DNA from: Myxococcus fulvus
GTDB taxonomy: Bacteria; Myxococcota; Myxococcia; Myxococcales; Myxococcaceae
Assembly (NCBI RefSeq): GCF_900111765.1
Contig: NZ_FOIB01000009.1
Coordinates: 248,001 to 312,000 of the forward strand
DNA: 64,000 nucleotides
Direction: 5' to 3'
A program made the translations under genes and the position numbers. Every line of letters begins with the position of its first letter. The first letter of the stretch is position 1. Below the pieces are notes generated by a model that did not search any database, was not told where the DNA came from, and worked only from the letters and a program-made list of their open reading frames with translations. Below, one piece after another: positions 32,652 to 41,175 of this stretch.

Positions 32652-34517
32652 TCACGTTTTGTCGGGAGTCTCCTGGAAGAGCCAGCTGATGAAATGGGCG
32701 AACTGGTTGGAGCCGTAGGCGGCGAGCGCACATTCGGCGACGAGCTCACGCGAGCCCTCGACGATGAGGTCATGTCGCGTCTGCGCGAGCGCGCGGTCCA
32801 CCTCGACGAGCGCGCTCTCCTGCGTCCGCAGCTGGTCGATGAGTGCGCCGGCCCGGGCCATGGCCTCGCGGAAGGCCCTGGAGAGGACACCGGAGGTCCG
32901 CGCGTGGGTCGCCGCGACGTCCTCCTCCGACTCCAGGGCCGCTCGGCGTTCGTCGAACCGGGCCCCGAGCGCGGCCAGGTGTTGCTTGAAGCGCATCAGC
33001 GCCTCGTGACGCGCGATGGGTGAGAGCGATTGTTGAAGCTCCGCGTCTTCCTCCCAGCGTCGACGTTCGACCTCCAGGTCCTTGCGTGCGTTGAGCTCCT
33101 CGCGGTCCACCTGCGCCCGTCTGCCCTCGATGCGCTCCAGTTCGGAGCTGTCCACGTCGAGGTTGCGCCGACGCACGTCCTCCATCCACGCGTGCAGGGC
33201 GTCCTGCTCCGTGAGCAGCGGAGAGCGCGCGGCCTGGGACGCGCGAAGGATGGCGGGACGGGACTCGGTCAGCCGACGCTGTTGTTCCTCCAGCCGGGCT
33301 CGCTCGGTGGCCGCTTGGGTCCGCTGACGCTCCCAGTCGAGGCGCTCACGCGCCAGCGCGTCGCGCAGGTACAACGCGCGACTGCGCACCGCCCCCACGC
33401 TCCCGACGAACCCCGCGCCCAGGAGCCACCACGGCGAGAACACCACGGCGGGCACCAGCCCCAGCGCCGCGGTGACCAGCAGCCCGCTGACCATGCCGCG
33501 CTCCAGCGAGCCCTCACGGGAGAACTCCCGCACCACGGGTTTGTCGAGGGGAAGCCACCGCGACAGCTCGCGCAGCCAGGCCATCGTCGGCGACGCCTCG
33601 CCCTCGCCCGCCTTGGGCGGCGACACGTCCAGCGACACCTCGGGCACCGCGTCGGCGGGCATCGCCAGCAGTCGCGACAACGTGGGGGCCACGTACTCGC
33701 GCACCCGCGCGTGGGGCGAGTTCCGCAGCGCCTGGACCAGCAAAGAGCGCTCCGGCTCGACGAAGTCCCGGCGGCGGAACAGCAGACAGTCATCGCCGCC
33801 CTGGAAGCGCTCCCAGAGCGATGGCTCGTGTGCGAGCGCCACGAGCGAGAGCCACACCACCCAGCCCGAGAAGTGGTCCAACCGCAGGTCGAAGAACCCC
33901 GCGTCGCGGCCGGGGTGTTGGTAGTTCGGATGGCCCGTCTCGTGGCCCGTGCGCCCGACGAGCGGGGGTACGCACATGCCGTCGTAGTCGATGAGCCGCA
34001 GCCCCCGCTCCGTGACGAGCACGTTGCCGTGCTGCAGATCACCATGCGCGATGCCCGCGTCACGCAGGGCCGACAGCAGCCCCAGCCACTCGGCGGCGAG
34101 GCGGAACAATGTCAGCGGCTCATGCAGGTGTCGGCCGACGTAGCGCTCCAGGGACTCGCCCTGCACCCACTCCATCATGACGATGGGCAGCCAGCGGCCC
34201 CGGACGTGGATGCCGCGAGGCTGGAACCACACGCCCACCGAGGACGGCAGCCAGTGCTGCTCCAGGTGTCGCCGGATTTCGAGGTAGCGCGACTCCTGGT
34301 CCCGGGGGTACGGGCGCGTGAAGCAGCGCACGGCGTAGACCTGGTCGCCGCAGGTCACCTGGTACGTGGTGGCGAAGTTGCCCGCGCGAGGCCGAGGCAG
34401 CCCCGCCATCGCCCCCGCCCCCTGCTCGACGACGCCCGCCTTCAGCCGGGCATCGGAGAAGGCCTGTCCCGGATGCTGGAGGGCGGCTTGATAGTCGCTG
34501 TCGGAGGGCAGGGCCAT
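32652..34517 (-). CDS. protein kinase-like protein with transmembrane and coiled-coil tail (third gene of a TerY-like triad)
   Basis: 621 residues. The kinase-like domain (about 15-280) has a G-N-F-A-T-T-Y loop, catalytic loop H-G-D-L-Q-H-G-N (about 156-163) and D-Y-D-G in place of D-F-G (about 176). The segment between resembles the lipopolysaccharide/TerY-associated kinase group more than Hanks-type kinases. Two hydrophobic segments follow at ~340-375, then a ~200-residue Arg/Glu-rich coiled coil. It starts four bases after the PP2C gene ends. In TerY-P triads the kinase and phosphatase are thought to act on a common target together with a VWA protein. The substrate is unknown. Confidence 0.8.
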   Translation of the reverse strand: MALPSDSDYQAALQHPGQAFSDARLKAGVVEQGAGAMAGLPRPRAGNFATTYQVTCGDQVYAVRCFTRPYPRDQESRYLEIRRHLEQHWLPSSVGVWFQPRGIHVRGRWLPIVMMEWVQGESLERYVGRHLHEPLTLFRLAAEWLGLLSALRDAGIAHGDLQHGNVLVTERGLRLIDYDGMCVPPLVGRTGHETGHPNYQHPGRDAGFFDLRLDHFSGWVVWLSLVALAHEPSLWERFQGGDDCLLFRRRDFVEPERSLLVQALRNSPHARVREYVAPTLSRLLAMPADAVPEVSLDVSPPKAGEGEASPTMAWLRELSRWLPLDKPVVREFSREGSLERGMVSGLLVTAALGLVPAVVFSPWWLLGAGFVGSVGAVRSRALYLRDALARERLDWERQRTQAATERARLEEQQRRLTESRPAILRASQAARSPLLTEQDALHAWMEDVRRRNLDVDSSELERIEGRRAQVDREELNARKDLEVERRRWEEDAELQQSLSPIARHEALMRFKQHLAALGARFDERRAALESEEDVAATHARTSGVLSRAFREAMARAGALIDQLRTQESALVEVDRALAQTRHDLIVEGSRELVAECALAAYGSNQFAHFISWLFQETPDKT

Positions 34518-34521
34518 GACG

Positions 34522-35274
34522 TCACGCCCCCACCGACAGGCGCATCAGCGTGGTGTCGTCGTTGCGGATGCTCCGCGCCGCGCGCAGCCCCGCCACGAAC
34601 GACTCGAATGAAGCACGAGCAGGCAACGCCAGCCAGGGCCGCCCGCCTCGCTCGTGCTCCCCCAGGAGCCAGTGGGCCAACGCGTCTGTCATCAGGAGCA
34701 GCGTGTCGCCCGCGCGCACCTCGCCCGTCGCCTCGCGCGCCTGCTCGACGACGCGCGCGTTCTGCGCGCCATGCGTGGACACCAGGAAGGGACGCGAGCC
34801 GAACGATGACGCCAGCTCCAGGGGGAAGCTCCGCAGCAACTGCTCGTCGCGCACCTGGAACAGGCACGAGTCCCCCACGGCCAGCGCGGACCACGTGCCC
34901 ACGACGCCGTCCCCTCGCGCCGGCGTCCCCGCGAGGCTCACGCCCAGCAGCGTGGCGAAGGCCCCCTCGCGAAGCTTCTCCTGGGCGTACCAGGGCAGCT
35001 CCCGCCCCTCGACCTCCGCGAGCCAGCGGCGCTGCAGTCCCGGCAGCGCCTGGAGCAGGTCCGAGGGCGCTCGCAGCGGGCCCCGTGCATACTCGCGCGC
35101 GAGCAGCCTCGCCCACAGGCCGGAGAACAGGCTCTCCGTCGCGCCGTCCGCGACGGCCACGTGCAGCGTGTCCTCCGTGAGGACAGCGGAGTGGTCGGGC
35201 GCCGCGGCGTCCTCGTTCTCGGTGGGCGCGTTGCCGTCCTTCTGGACGCCCATCACCTCGAGCTCGATTCGCAT
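34522..35274 (-). CDS. PP2C-type serine/threonine phosphatase (second gene of the triad)
   Basis: 250 residues from the ATG at 35274; a TTG two codons earlier would overlap the VWA stop. PP2C features are visible: an early acidic segment E-N-E-D-A-A-A-P-D-H-S, V-A-D-G-A-T-E-S metal motif, V-G-D-S-C-L-F-Q-V, L-L-L-M-T-D-A-L-A, and a terminal N-D-D-T-T-L-M with the last metal Asp. These supply the Asp ligands of a Mn/Mg phosphatase. No transmembrane helix. It is encoded two bases after the VWA gene and four bases before the kinase gene. Confidence 0.85.
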   Translation of the reverse strand: MRIELEVMGVQKDGNAPTENEDAAAPDHSAVLTEDTLHVAVADGATESLFSGLWARLLAREYARGPLRAPSDLLQALPGLQRRWLAEVEGRELPWYAQEKLREGAFATLLGVSLAGTPARGDGVVGTWSALAVGDSCLFQVRDEQLLRSFPLELASSFGSRPFLVSTHGAQNARVVEQAREATGEVRAGDTLLLMTDALAHWLLGEHERGGRPWLALPARASFESFVAGLRAARSIRNDDTTLMRLSVGA

Positions 35275-35276
35275 GC

Positions 35277-36116
35277 TCAACGCAGGTTGCTCGGCCGCGT
35301 CCCGATGTTCAGGAACTTGATGAGCGAGAGGATGTCCGCGTTGAAGACGAAGCCGCGCGCGCCCTCGCGCACCGCGTGGCCCTCATCCCGGGCCGCGGCG
35401 AGCATGCCCTGCGTGAGCGGACTGGAGAGCGCGAAGAGCCTGCGCGCGTGCGCGTCCGGCAGGTTCGTCTCCGAGTCGGGGAACTGGATGGGCACGGCCG
35501 GGTTCGAGGACAGGTGCACGTTGAGCAGCAGCACCGCGCCGTCCTCGCCTCGCACGGAGCGAAGCGCCGCCGCGGCCTCGGCCGGGTCTCCATCCGTGGG
35601 CTCCCCGTCGGAGATGTTCACCACGATGGGCGGGAAGCTCTCCGGGTGCTCGCGCATCCAGGCCGTCACCAGTTCGCGGGCCCGGAGGAGCACCTCGCAC
35701 ATCGGCGTGGGACCGTGCGCGTGCGGCTCGACCCAGATGGGGAAGCGGACCTTCTCGCGCACCAGGCCCCCCATCCCGTCCTCACGCTCGCGCGTGCGCT
35801 CCTCCAGCCTCGCGGGCGCGTGCCCCACCTCGCTGATGGGCACCAGCCCCCGCCCCGCGAGCGCGCCGGAGAAGGCCGAACCGACCTTCTCGCCATACCC
35901 GAGCACACCCAGGTGGAAGTAGTCCCGGATGCCCTCCTCGCGGGCGCACCGCACCACCAAGTTCTGCACCAGGCGGTTGGTGACGTCCGCCACGCCCTCG
36001 GCCTTCTTGCGCGTGCCGCCCTGCCCCCCGAAGGGGTCGTCCATCGACCCCGACTGGTCGATGAGCAGCAGGATGCAAGCGGGCTGGGTGCGGCTGATCT
36101 CCGACGAGTAGGCCAT
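35277..36116 (-). CDS. von Willebrand factor A domain protein, TerY-like (first gene of the triad)
   Basis: 279 residues; the ATG at 36116 has a GAGGA ribosome site five bases upstream. The VWA domain has a complete MIDAS: D-Q-S-G-S-M near residue 25, a Thr in H-G-P-T-P-M near 138, and V-N-I-S-D-G-E-P-T near 165. It is similar to TerY, the cytosolic VWA protein of tellurite/stress systems. It begins the three-gene operon with the PP2C phosphatase and kinase. No TerC/TerD/TerZ-type gene is visible in the window, so this is a stand-alone triad. Confidence 0.85.
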   Translation of the reverse strand: MAYSSEISRTQPACILLLIDQSGSMDDPFGGQGGTRKKAEGVADVTNRLVQNLVVRCAREEGIRDYFHLGVLGYGEKVGSAFSGALAGRGLVPISEVGHAPARLEERTREREDGMGGLVREKVRFPIWVEPHAHGPTPMCEVLLRARELVTAWMREHPESFPPIVVNISDGEPTDGDPAEAAAALRSVRGEDGAVLLLNVHLSSNPAVPIQFPDSETNLPDAHARRLFALSSPLTQGMLAAARDEGHAVREGARGFVFNADILSLIKFLNIGTRPSNLR

Positions 36117-36193
36117 GGGTCCTCGCACTGCGCGGTACGACGGCGCGCGCGAGCCTACAGTGGCCCCCGTCGACGGGAACGACGATTCGACGC

Positions 36194-36230
36194 CCTCCGC
36201 CGCGCCCCGGGACAGGCGACGCGGCGGAGG
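36194..36230 (-). terminator. hairpin terminator downstream of the M28 aminopeptidase gene
   Basis: CCTCCGCCGCG (36194-36204) pairs perfectly with CGCGGCGGAGG (36220-36230) around a 15-base loop. It lies ten bases past the end of the M28 gene and just before the triad's promoter region. It has no T-run. Confidence 0.6.
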
Positions 36231-36239
36231 ACAGACGGC

Positions 36240-37442
36240 CTAGTTCGTGACGCCCTTGGCCAGCTCACCCACGAAGCCCGCGGCGATGCGCGAGAACTTC
36301 AGGGCGTGGTTGGCGTTGCTGCCCGATTGCGAAATCGTGTCGTTGACCGTGTGGATGTAGGGGTTGCCCGAGCTGACCGTGGACTCGTGCGGGATGGAGG
36401 CCGCGAAGCCCTGGTTCGTCCACGACGCGTGGTCCGAGCACGCGTAGCCACACGTGGTGTCGCGCTGGACGATGCCACCGCCGTAGGTGGTGATGATGTT
36501 GCGCAGGAACGTGTTCTGCGCGGCGTTGGTGTAGTCGGTGACGACGCCCACGTCGTGGGTGTTGGTGGGGCGCTTGTAGTTGGTCATGTCCAGTTGGAGC
36601 ACGCCCACCACGTTCTTGTTGTTGTTCTTGTGCCAGGCGGCGATCTCCTTCGAGCCGCGCAGGCCCACCTCCTCCGCCGCGTAGCCGATGAACTTCACCG
36701 TGCGCAGCGGCCGGTAGTTGCAGGACACCGCGGCGCGGATGACCTCCGTGAAGGACGCGATGCCGGACGCGTTGTCATCCGCGCCGGGCGCCACGGAGCC
36801 CGAGGAGATGGAGTCCAGGTGGCCACCCACCACCACAATCTCGCTGGCCAGCGTGGACCCCGGGATGGTGAGGACCACGGAGGGCTGCGCCCACGCCGCG
36901 TGGGTGAACAGCTCCGCGGTGATGTCGCTGCGCGACGCGGCGATGTTCGCCCAGAGGGTGCGCAGCGCGTTCGCCGCGTTCACGCCCGTCGTGTGCGTGT
37001 AGTAGCGCGTGGTGTACCCCGACAGCGTGGTGATGGTGGAGCGCACGCCGGGCTCGGTCAGCCGGCCAATCATGCAGTTGACGGCGGTGGCGTTGTCGAT
37101 GGTGTACGTCACCAGCTCCTGCGTGGGCGCCAGCGGCTCGGGCACCAGCGACTTCTCCGCCTCGTCCTGGGTCTCGAACGTGACGAAGCCCGCACACCGG
37201 TTGAACTTCTCGTGCATGACGTGGGCGATGCGCTCCAGCTGCGACTCGCGCACCGCAATCACCGACACCTCCTTCTTCGTCAGCGACGGAGGCGGCATCT
37301 TCCAGCCTTCCTTCGCGAACGCCTCCGCCACGGGCTCCATGGCGTCGGCGCCCAACGAAATCCACAGCTCCCGGTCCTCGGCCCCCGCGAACGACGCGGT
37401 GGGGCTCAGCAACATCAGGGCAAACGGAATCAACCGCTTCAT
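36240..37442 (-). CDS. M28 family zinc aminopeptidase, secreted
   Basis: 400 residues from the ATG at 37442 with an AGGAGC ribosome site; a signal peptide spans about residues 1-20. After a ~100-residue propeptide-like segment comes the M28 catalytic domain. It contains V-V-G-G-H-L-D-S (zinc His/Asp), G-A-D-D-N-A-S-G (bridging Asp), A-A-E-E-V-G-L-R-G-S (catalytic Glu pair), Q-L-D-M-T-N-Y (Asp) and Y-A-C-S-D-H-A-S-W with the last zinc His. This matches Vibrio/Aeromonas-type leucyl aminopeptidases, which remove N-terminal residues from extracellular peptides. All expected ligands are present. Confidence 0.9.
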   Translation of the reverse strand: MKRLIPFALMLLSPTASFAGAEDRELWISLGADAMEPVAEAFAKEGWKMPPPSLTKKEVSVIAVRESQLERIAHVMHEKFNRCAGFVTFETQDEAEKSLVPEPLAPTQELVTYTIDNATAVNCMIGRLTEPGVRSTITTLSGYTTRYYTHTTGVNAANALRTLWANIAASRSDITAELFTHAAWAQPSVVLTIPGSTLASEIVVVGGHLDSISSGSVAPGADDNASGIASFTEVIRAAVSCNYRPLRTVKFIGYAAEEVGLRGSKEIAAWHKNNNKNVVGVLQLDMTNYKRPTNTHDVGVVTDYTNAAQNTFLRNIITTYGGGIVQRDTTCGYACSDHASWTNQGFAASIPHESTVSSGNPYIHTVNDTISQSGSNANHALKFSRIAAGFVGELAKGVTN

Positions 37443-37714
37443 GGGCAGCGCTCCTTGCTGGGTGGGTGGTGCGTCGCGGATCACCGCGGCCAGCCGCATC
37501 GCACGGCCTCCGCGTGTGGACTCCACATGGCGCGCGCACTGCTGCCGCGCGTGCCCTCGGGAGACGGAACCGTACTTTCCGTTTAATCCGCGATTGCGGA
37601 CAACCTACCCCACCCCGGAGACCCAGGGTGAACTATTCACCACTCAACAAAGACGCCCCGTATGGGCACAGCGCCTCCACGGGCCCACCTGCACGGCCGT
37701 GGAGTGCGGGCTCG

Positions 37715-38941
37715 TCACTCGCTGGGGAGCGCGGCCACCACGTTCGTCGCGGGCCGGGAGCCGTTGGGGACCTCCTCGTGCTCGGTGAGGCTCGCCTCGG
37801 TGCGGACCATGGGCAGGCCGTAGGGCTGCTCGCGCAGGAAGGCCATGAGCCGCTCGCGCACCAGGCAGCGCAAGTCGAACGCCTTGCCGGAGTCCGCCGC
37901 GCTTACCAGGGCGCGCAGCTTCATGGTGCGCTCGGACATGTCCGTCACCTGCAGCCCTCCCACCTTGCCGTCCCACAGCCCGTTGGACTCCTGCTCCAGG
38001 ATGCGTCGCAGCTCGGCGCGGGCCGCGGGCACGTCCGTGCGGAAGTCCACGTAGAACTCCGCGGTGCCCATGATGTCGGGGGACACCTTGCTCCAGTTCT
38101 GGAAGGGCTTCTCCAGGAAGTGGCCCATGGGAATCACCAGCCGGCGCAAGTCCCAGACCTTCACCACCACGTACGTGAGGGTGATCTCCTCCACCCACCC
38201 CCACTCGTTCTCCACGATGACGGTGTCGCCGATGCGGATGGGCTGGGTGATGGACAGCTGGATGCCGGCCAAGAGCGTGGAGATGGACTTCTGCGCCGCC
38301 AGGCCGATGAACAGGCCGGCGATGCCCGCCGAGGCCAGCAGCGACACGCCCACGTTCCGCACCGCCTCGAACTGCAGCAGCATGAGCGACGCGCCGATGA
38401 GGACGATGGCGACCTCCACCACCCGCCGCAGCACCGACAGCTGCGTGCGCAGGCCCCGGGCGCGGCCCACGTTGCCGCCCTTCTCCTCGCGCGCCACCGT
38501 CTGCTCGACGAAGCCCGCGGCGAGCTTCACGAAGCGCAAGAGGAACCACGCCACCGCCACCAGGCCCACCGAGCGCGTCACCAGCTCCACGCCGTGCTTC
38601 GCCACCGGCGGCAGCTTCAGCGCCCACAGCCCCGTGGCCACCAGCACCGCGAAGAGCACGTAGCGCGTGGGGCCTCGCGCGGACGTCGCCAGCTGGTCAT
38701 CCCAGCCCGACTTGGTCATCGCGGTGGCCCGGTCCACCAGCCTGAGCATCAGCCACTCGATGGCCCGGCCCAGCAGCCACGCCCCCACGAACAACAAGGC
38801 CAGGCCCGCCCACTGCCACAGCTCCAGGCCCCACGCGCTGCCCTCGGGCACCGGGACGGGCAATGGAGGCGGCGGGGCGCTGGCCACGGGTGCTTCGGGC
38901 GTGGCGGCGGAGAACCAGGGCAAGGGGATGGAACGCACCAT
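37715..38941 (-). CDS. MscS family mechanosensitive ion channel
   Basis: 408 residues from the ATG at 38941; an earlier in-frame start adds a basic low-complexity stretch and is rejected. Residues ~35-200 hold four to five hydrophobic segments. The pore-lining helix and beta domain follow: L-L-A-S-A-G-I-A-G-L-F-I-G-L-A-A-Q-K, then I-R-I-G-D-T-V-I-V-E and W-G-W-V-E-E-I-T-L-T-Y-V, the MscS signature. The C-terminal alpha/beta region is normal length. It gates under membrane tension to release solutes on osmotic downshift. It is divergent from the EEP-domain gene across a 266-base spacer with a dyad. Confidence 0.92.
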   Translation of the reverse strand: MVRSIPLPWFSAATPEAPVASAPPPPLPVPVPEGSAWGLELWQWAGLALLFVGAWLLGRAIEWLMLRLVDRATAMTKSGWDDQLATSARGPTRYVLFAVLVATGLWALKLPPVAKHGVELVTRSVGLVAVAWFLLRFVKLAAGFVEQTVAREEKGGNVGRARGLRTQLSVLRRVVEVAIVLIGASLMLLQFEAVRNVGVSLLASAGIAGLFIGLAAQKSISTLLAGIQLSITQPIRIGDTVIVENEWGWVEEITLTYVVVKVWDLRRLVIPMGHFLEKPFQNWSKVSPDIMGTAEFYVDFRTDVPAARAELRRILEQESNGLWDGKVGGLQVTDMSERTMKLRALVSAADSGKAFDLRCLVRERLMAFLREQPYGLPMVRTEASLTEHEEVPNGSRPATNVVAALPSE

Positions 38942-39029
38942 GTCTGGGGACCTTTCGAGTCGGAGCGCACGGCGAGCCCCGGCCCCTCGCGCATCCCTCT
39001 CGCGTGGGCACCGCACTCCCGGGCTTAAA

Positions 39030-39043
39030 GTTTGAGGTCAAAC
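39030..39043. promoter_or_regulatory. GTTTGA-GG-TCAAAC palindrome in a divergent promoter region
   Basis: A perfect 6+6 dyad with a two-base centre lies in the spacer between mscS (-) and the EEP-domain gene (+), in one of the few AT-rich stretches there. It could be an operator for either gene. The binding protein is unknown. Confidence 0.35.
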
Positions 39044-39207
39044 CTACTAACGGTACGAGCGGGGATGGTCCAGGACCTTTTGGAGGGAGGTTCCCTCGGA
39101 CCCGGCGCGGCTTTCCGGGATGACCGGGCTGAGGGAGACTCGGGCCCCACGCTGTCCACGCGGAACCACGGCCCGGGCCGTGTGCTTCCTGAGCCGAGGA
39201 GATGGTG

Positions 39208-40434
39208 ATGAGCATCTGGAATGTCGCGGGTCGTTGGGCCCGGAGCATCGTTCAGCAGCCGCCTGCCTCCTCCACGGCCAACGAGGCGCGGACCAAGGAT
39301 GGCGCGGGTGCGTCGTCGGGCTCGGCGCAGGCGAAGGACTCCTTCACGCCGTCTCCGTCACCGGGTCCCAGTCCCACGCGGCCGGACCTGTCGGGGGGAG
39401 CGAACGAGGGGCCGAGCGGGTACTCGAAGCCGGTGCACGCGGACGAGCTGCCGGACATCCAGAGCGGCACGGGGGTGCTGACGCTGAACCTGGCCAACGG
39501 CGCGGGCTCCGAGTACCGCACGGCGAAGAATCGCGAGGAGCAGGCGGAGCTCATCCGCGAGACGGGCGCGACCATCGCCGGGTTCCAGGAGGTGGACATC
39601 GGCGTGGACCGCAGCGGGAACGCGAACACGGCGTTGGACATCGCGCGGCACCTGAACCCGGCGTTCGAGGCGTTCAAGTCGGGCACGGTGCCCACGGTGG
39701 GGTTGCACGAGGACGCGCCGGCCACGGCGATTCGCAAGGGCGCGGATGGGACGACGCTGTACCAGACGCCCGAGGGGACGCTGGTGACGGGCGAGTCGTT
39801 CTCCGGCGACGACAAGAGCATCAAGGGCGACACGGGCGCGGACGCGACGTACGGCAACGCCATCTACGTGGGGGCGCCGGACAAGGTGGTGGACGCGTAC
39901 ACGGTGACGCTGCCGGCGGCGGAGTCCGGAGGGCCCGCGGTGTCGTCGAAGGAGGACCTGGCGGCGCTGGGCGACGGCAAGCTGACGGAGTCCGAGCGCA
40001 AGGCCCTGGGTGAGCGCAACGAGGCGCTCAGGAAGAACAGTCCCTCCGAGCCGCGCACGGCGCTGGTGACGCGCGTGGTGGGGCCGGATGGCCAGGAGAA
40101 GAGCATCATCAACGTGCACCTGGCCGCGGGGAAGGAAGGCGCGGGGCTGCGTGAGAAGCAGCTCCAGTTCCTCGCGGAGGTGGCGCGCGCGGAGGCCAAG
40201 GGTCCCCCGGCGCGCGAGCTGGTGGTGATGGGCGACTTCAACGACTCGACGGAGAACGTGGGCAAGGCGCTCGAGGGCGCGGGGCTGCACCGCGTGGTCG
40301 GCGGGAAGAAGGCCAATGGCGACAACTTCGACCAAGTCTGGGTGTCCGGGGGGCTGGACACGCACAACGCCGCGCAGGTGAAGACGGACGGCGTGAGCGA
40401 CCACGCCCACGCCGGTTACGCCATCATCCACTGA
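39208..40434 (+). CDS. endonuclease/exonuclease/phosphatase family protein with disordered N-terminus
   Basis: 408 residues. The ATG at 39208 lies six bases after GAGGAG; an ATG two codons earlier abuts the ribosome site. Residues 1-70 are low-complexity Ser/Pro/Gly without a signal peptide, but with K-D-S-F at 43-46 and P-D-L-S-G-G at 59-64. From about residue 85 an EEP domain follows: L-N-L-A-N-G, the Glu in G-F-Q-E-V-D, I-N-V-H-L-A, M-G-D-F-N-D and a terminal S-D-H. It may be a nuclease or a phosphodiesterase; the N-terminal segment suggests an exported or tethered protein by an unrecognised route. It ends six bases before the convergent Cys-rich lipoprotein gene. Confidence 0.75.
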   Translation: MSIWNVAGRWARSIVQQPPASSTANEARTKDGAGASSGSAQAKDSFTPSPSPGPSPTRPDLSGGANEGPSGYSKPVHADELPDIQSGTGVLTLNLANGAGSEYRTAKNREEQAELIRETGATIAGFQEVDIGVDRSGNANTALDIARHLNPAFEAFKSGTVPTVGLHEDAPATAIRKGADGTTLYQTPEGTLVTGESFSGDDKSIKGDTGADATYGNAIYVGAPDKVVDAYTVTLPAAESGGPAVSSKEDLAALGDGKLTESERKALGERNEALRKNSPSEPRTALVTRVVGPDGQEKSIINVHLAAGKEGAGLREKQLQFLAEVARAEAKGPPARELVVMGDFNDSTENVGKALEGAGLHRVVGGKKANGDNFDQVWVSGGLDTHNAAQVKTDGVSDHAHAGYAIIH

Positions 40435-40440
40435 CGCGGG

Positions 40441-40710
40441 TCACTTCGCGCCGGTCTTCAAGGCCGAAGGACATCCATTGATGCAGCCCACCAAGACGGC
40501 GGTGCAGGCCGTACGGCAGCCAGCACCCGCCGCACCGCCAGGGCATCGGCTGGCGCAGACGGTGTAGTTTCTCTCACATTGGTCCTTGCAGGCGTTTGTC
40601 GCCTCGACAGGCGAGAGGTCCTCTTCGGTGCCCATGGGCACTTCGGGGCCACAGGCGGTTGTGAAGACAACCGCGCCGAGCATCGCCAACCACTTCAGTC
40701 GATTGTGCAT
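40441..40710 (-). CDS. small Cys-rich lipoprotein
   Basis: 89 residues from the ATG at 40710 with a GGGAGA ribosome site. A lipoprotein-type signal ends at T-T-A-C. The mature part carries eight further cysteines in C-x3-C and related spacings (A-C-K-D-Q-C, V-C-A-S-R-C, C-R-T-A-C, G-C-I-N-G-C), a disulfide-knotted mini-domain of a type common in myxobacterial lipoproteins. No function can be assigned. Confidence 0.65.
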   Translation of the reverse strand: MHNRLKWLAMLGAVVFTTACGPEVPMGTEEDLSPVEATNACKDQCERNYTVCASRCPGGAAGAGCRTACTAVLVGCINGCPSALKTGAK

Positions 40711-40829
40711 GCCGCAATCTCCCTTCAGTGTGGGAGGGTTCGTCGTAGCGCGGAAGCACGGGCGTGTGCGCAATCGACCTGCGGAGTGTTGCGTTCCGGC
40801 CATTCTACGCGGGCATGGCCACGCGCGGC

Positions 40830-41144
40830 TCACTCGATGATTTTGACGTGCCGCGCACCGCCGGCCTTCAGGTAGTCGGCGATGCGCTGGACGATGACCT
40901 CGCGCTCCGCGTCGGTGACCTTCTTGCCGTCGTCCCAGCGCCGGATGGACTTCTTGACGATGAAGCCGAAGCCAGCGCTGAACTCGAAGAGCAGGGCCCT
41001 GTCGTTCTGCTGATAGAAGCCCATCTCTCCGCGGCCGAGCGCCGTGATTCGGTACTCCTCCGAGTCGCTCACGCGCACGCGGAGCCCCCTGAAGGGGTCC
41101 GCGTTCTTGATGCTCGCGATGAAGTCGCGCTCGTCCTGGTCCAT
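40830..41144 (-). CDS. small hypothetical cytosolic protein
   Basis: 104 residues, charged, with no signal peptide or membrane segment. Predicted strands (L-R-V-R-V-S, Y-R-I-T-A-L, A-L-L-F-E-F, F-G-F-I-V-K-K-S-I-R-R-W) are followed by a C-terminal helix (D-A-E-R-E-V-I-V-Q-R-I-A-D-Y-L), giving a compact alpha+beta fold. The pattern loosely recalls small immunity proteins, but the family is not recognised. The ribosome site is weak, so the exact start is uncertain. Confidence 0.55.
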   Translation of the reverse strand: MDQDERDFIASIKNADPFRGLRVRVSDSEEYRITALGRGEMGFYQQNDRALLFEFSAGFGFIVKKSIRRWDDGKKVTDAEREVIVQRIADYLKAGGARHVKIIE

Positions 41145-41175
41145 CGGAGCATCTTGTCCACGCCCGCGCCGCGCC

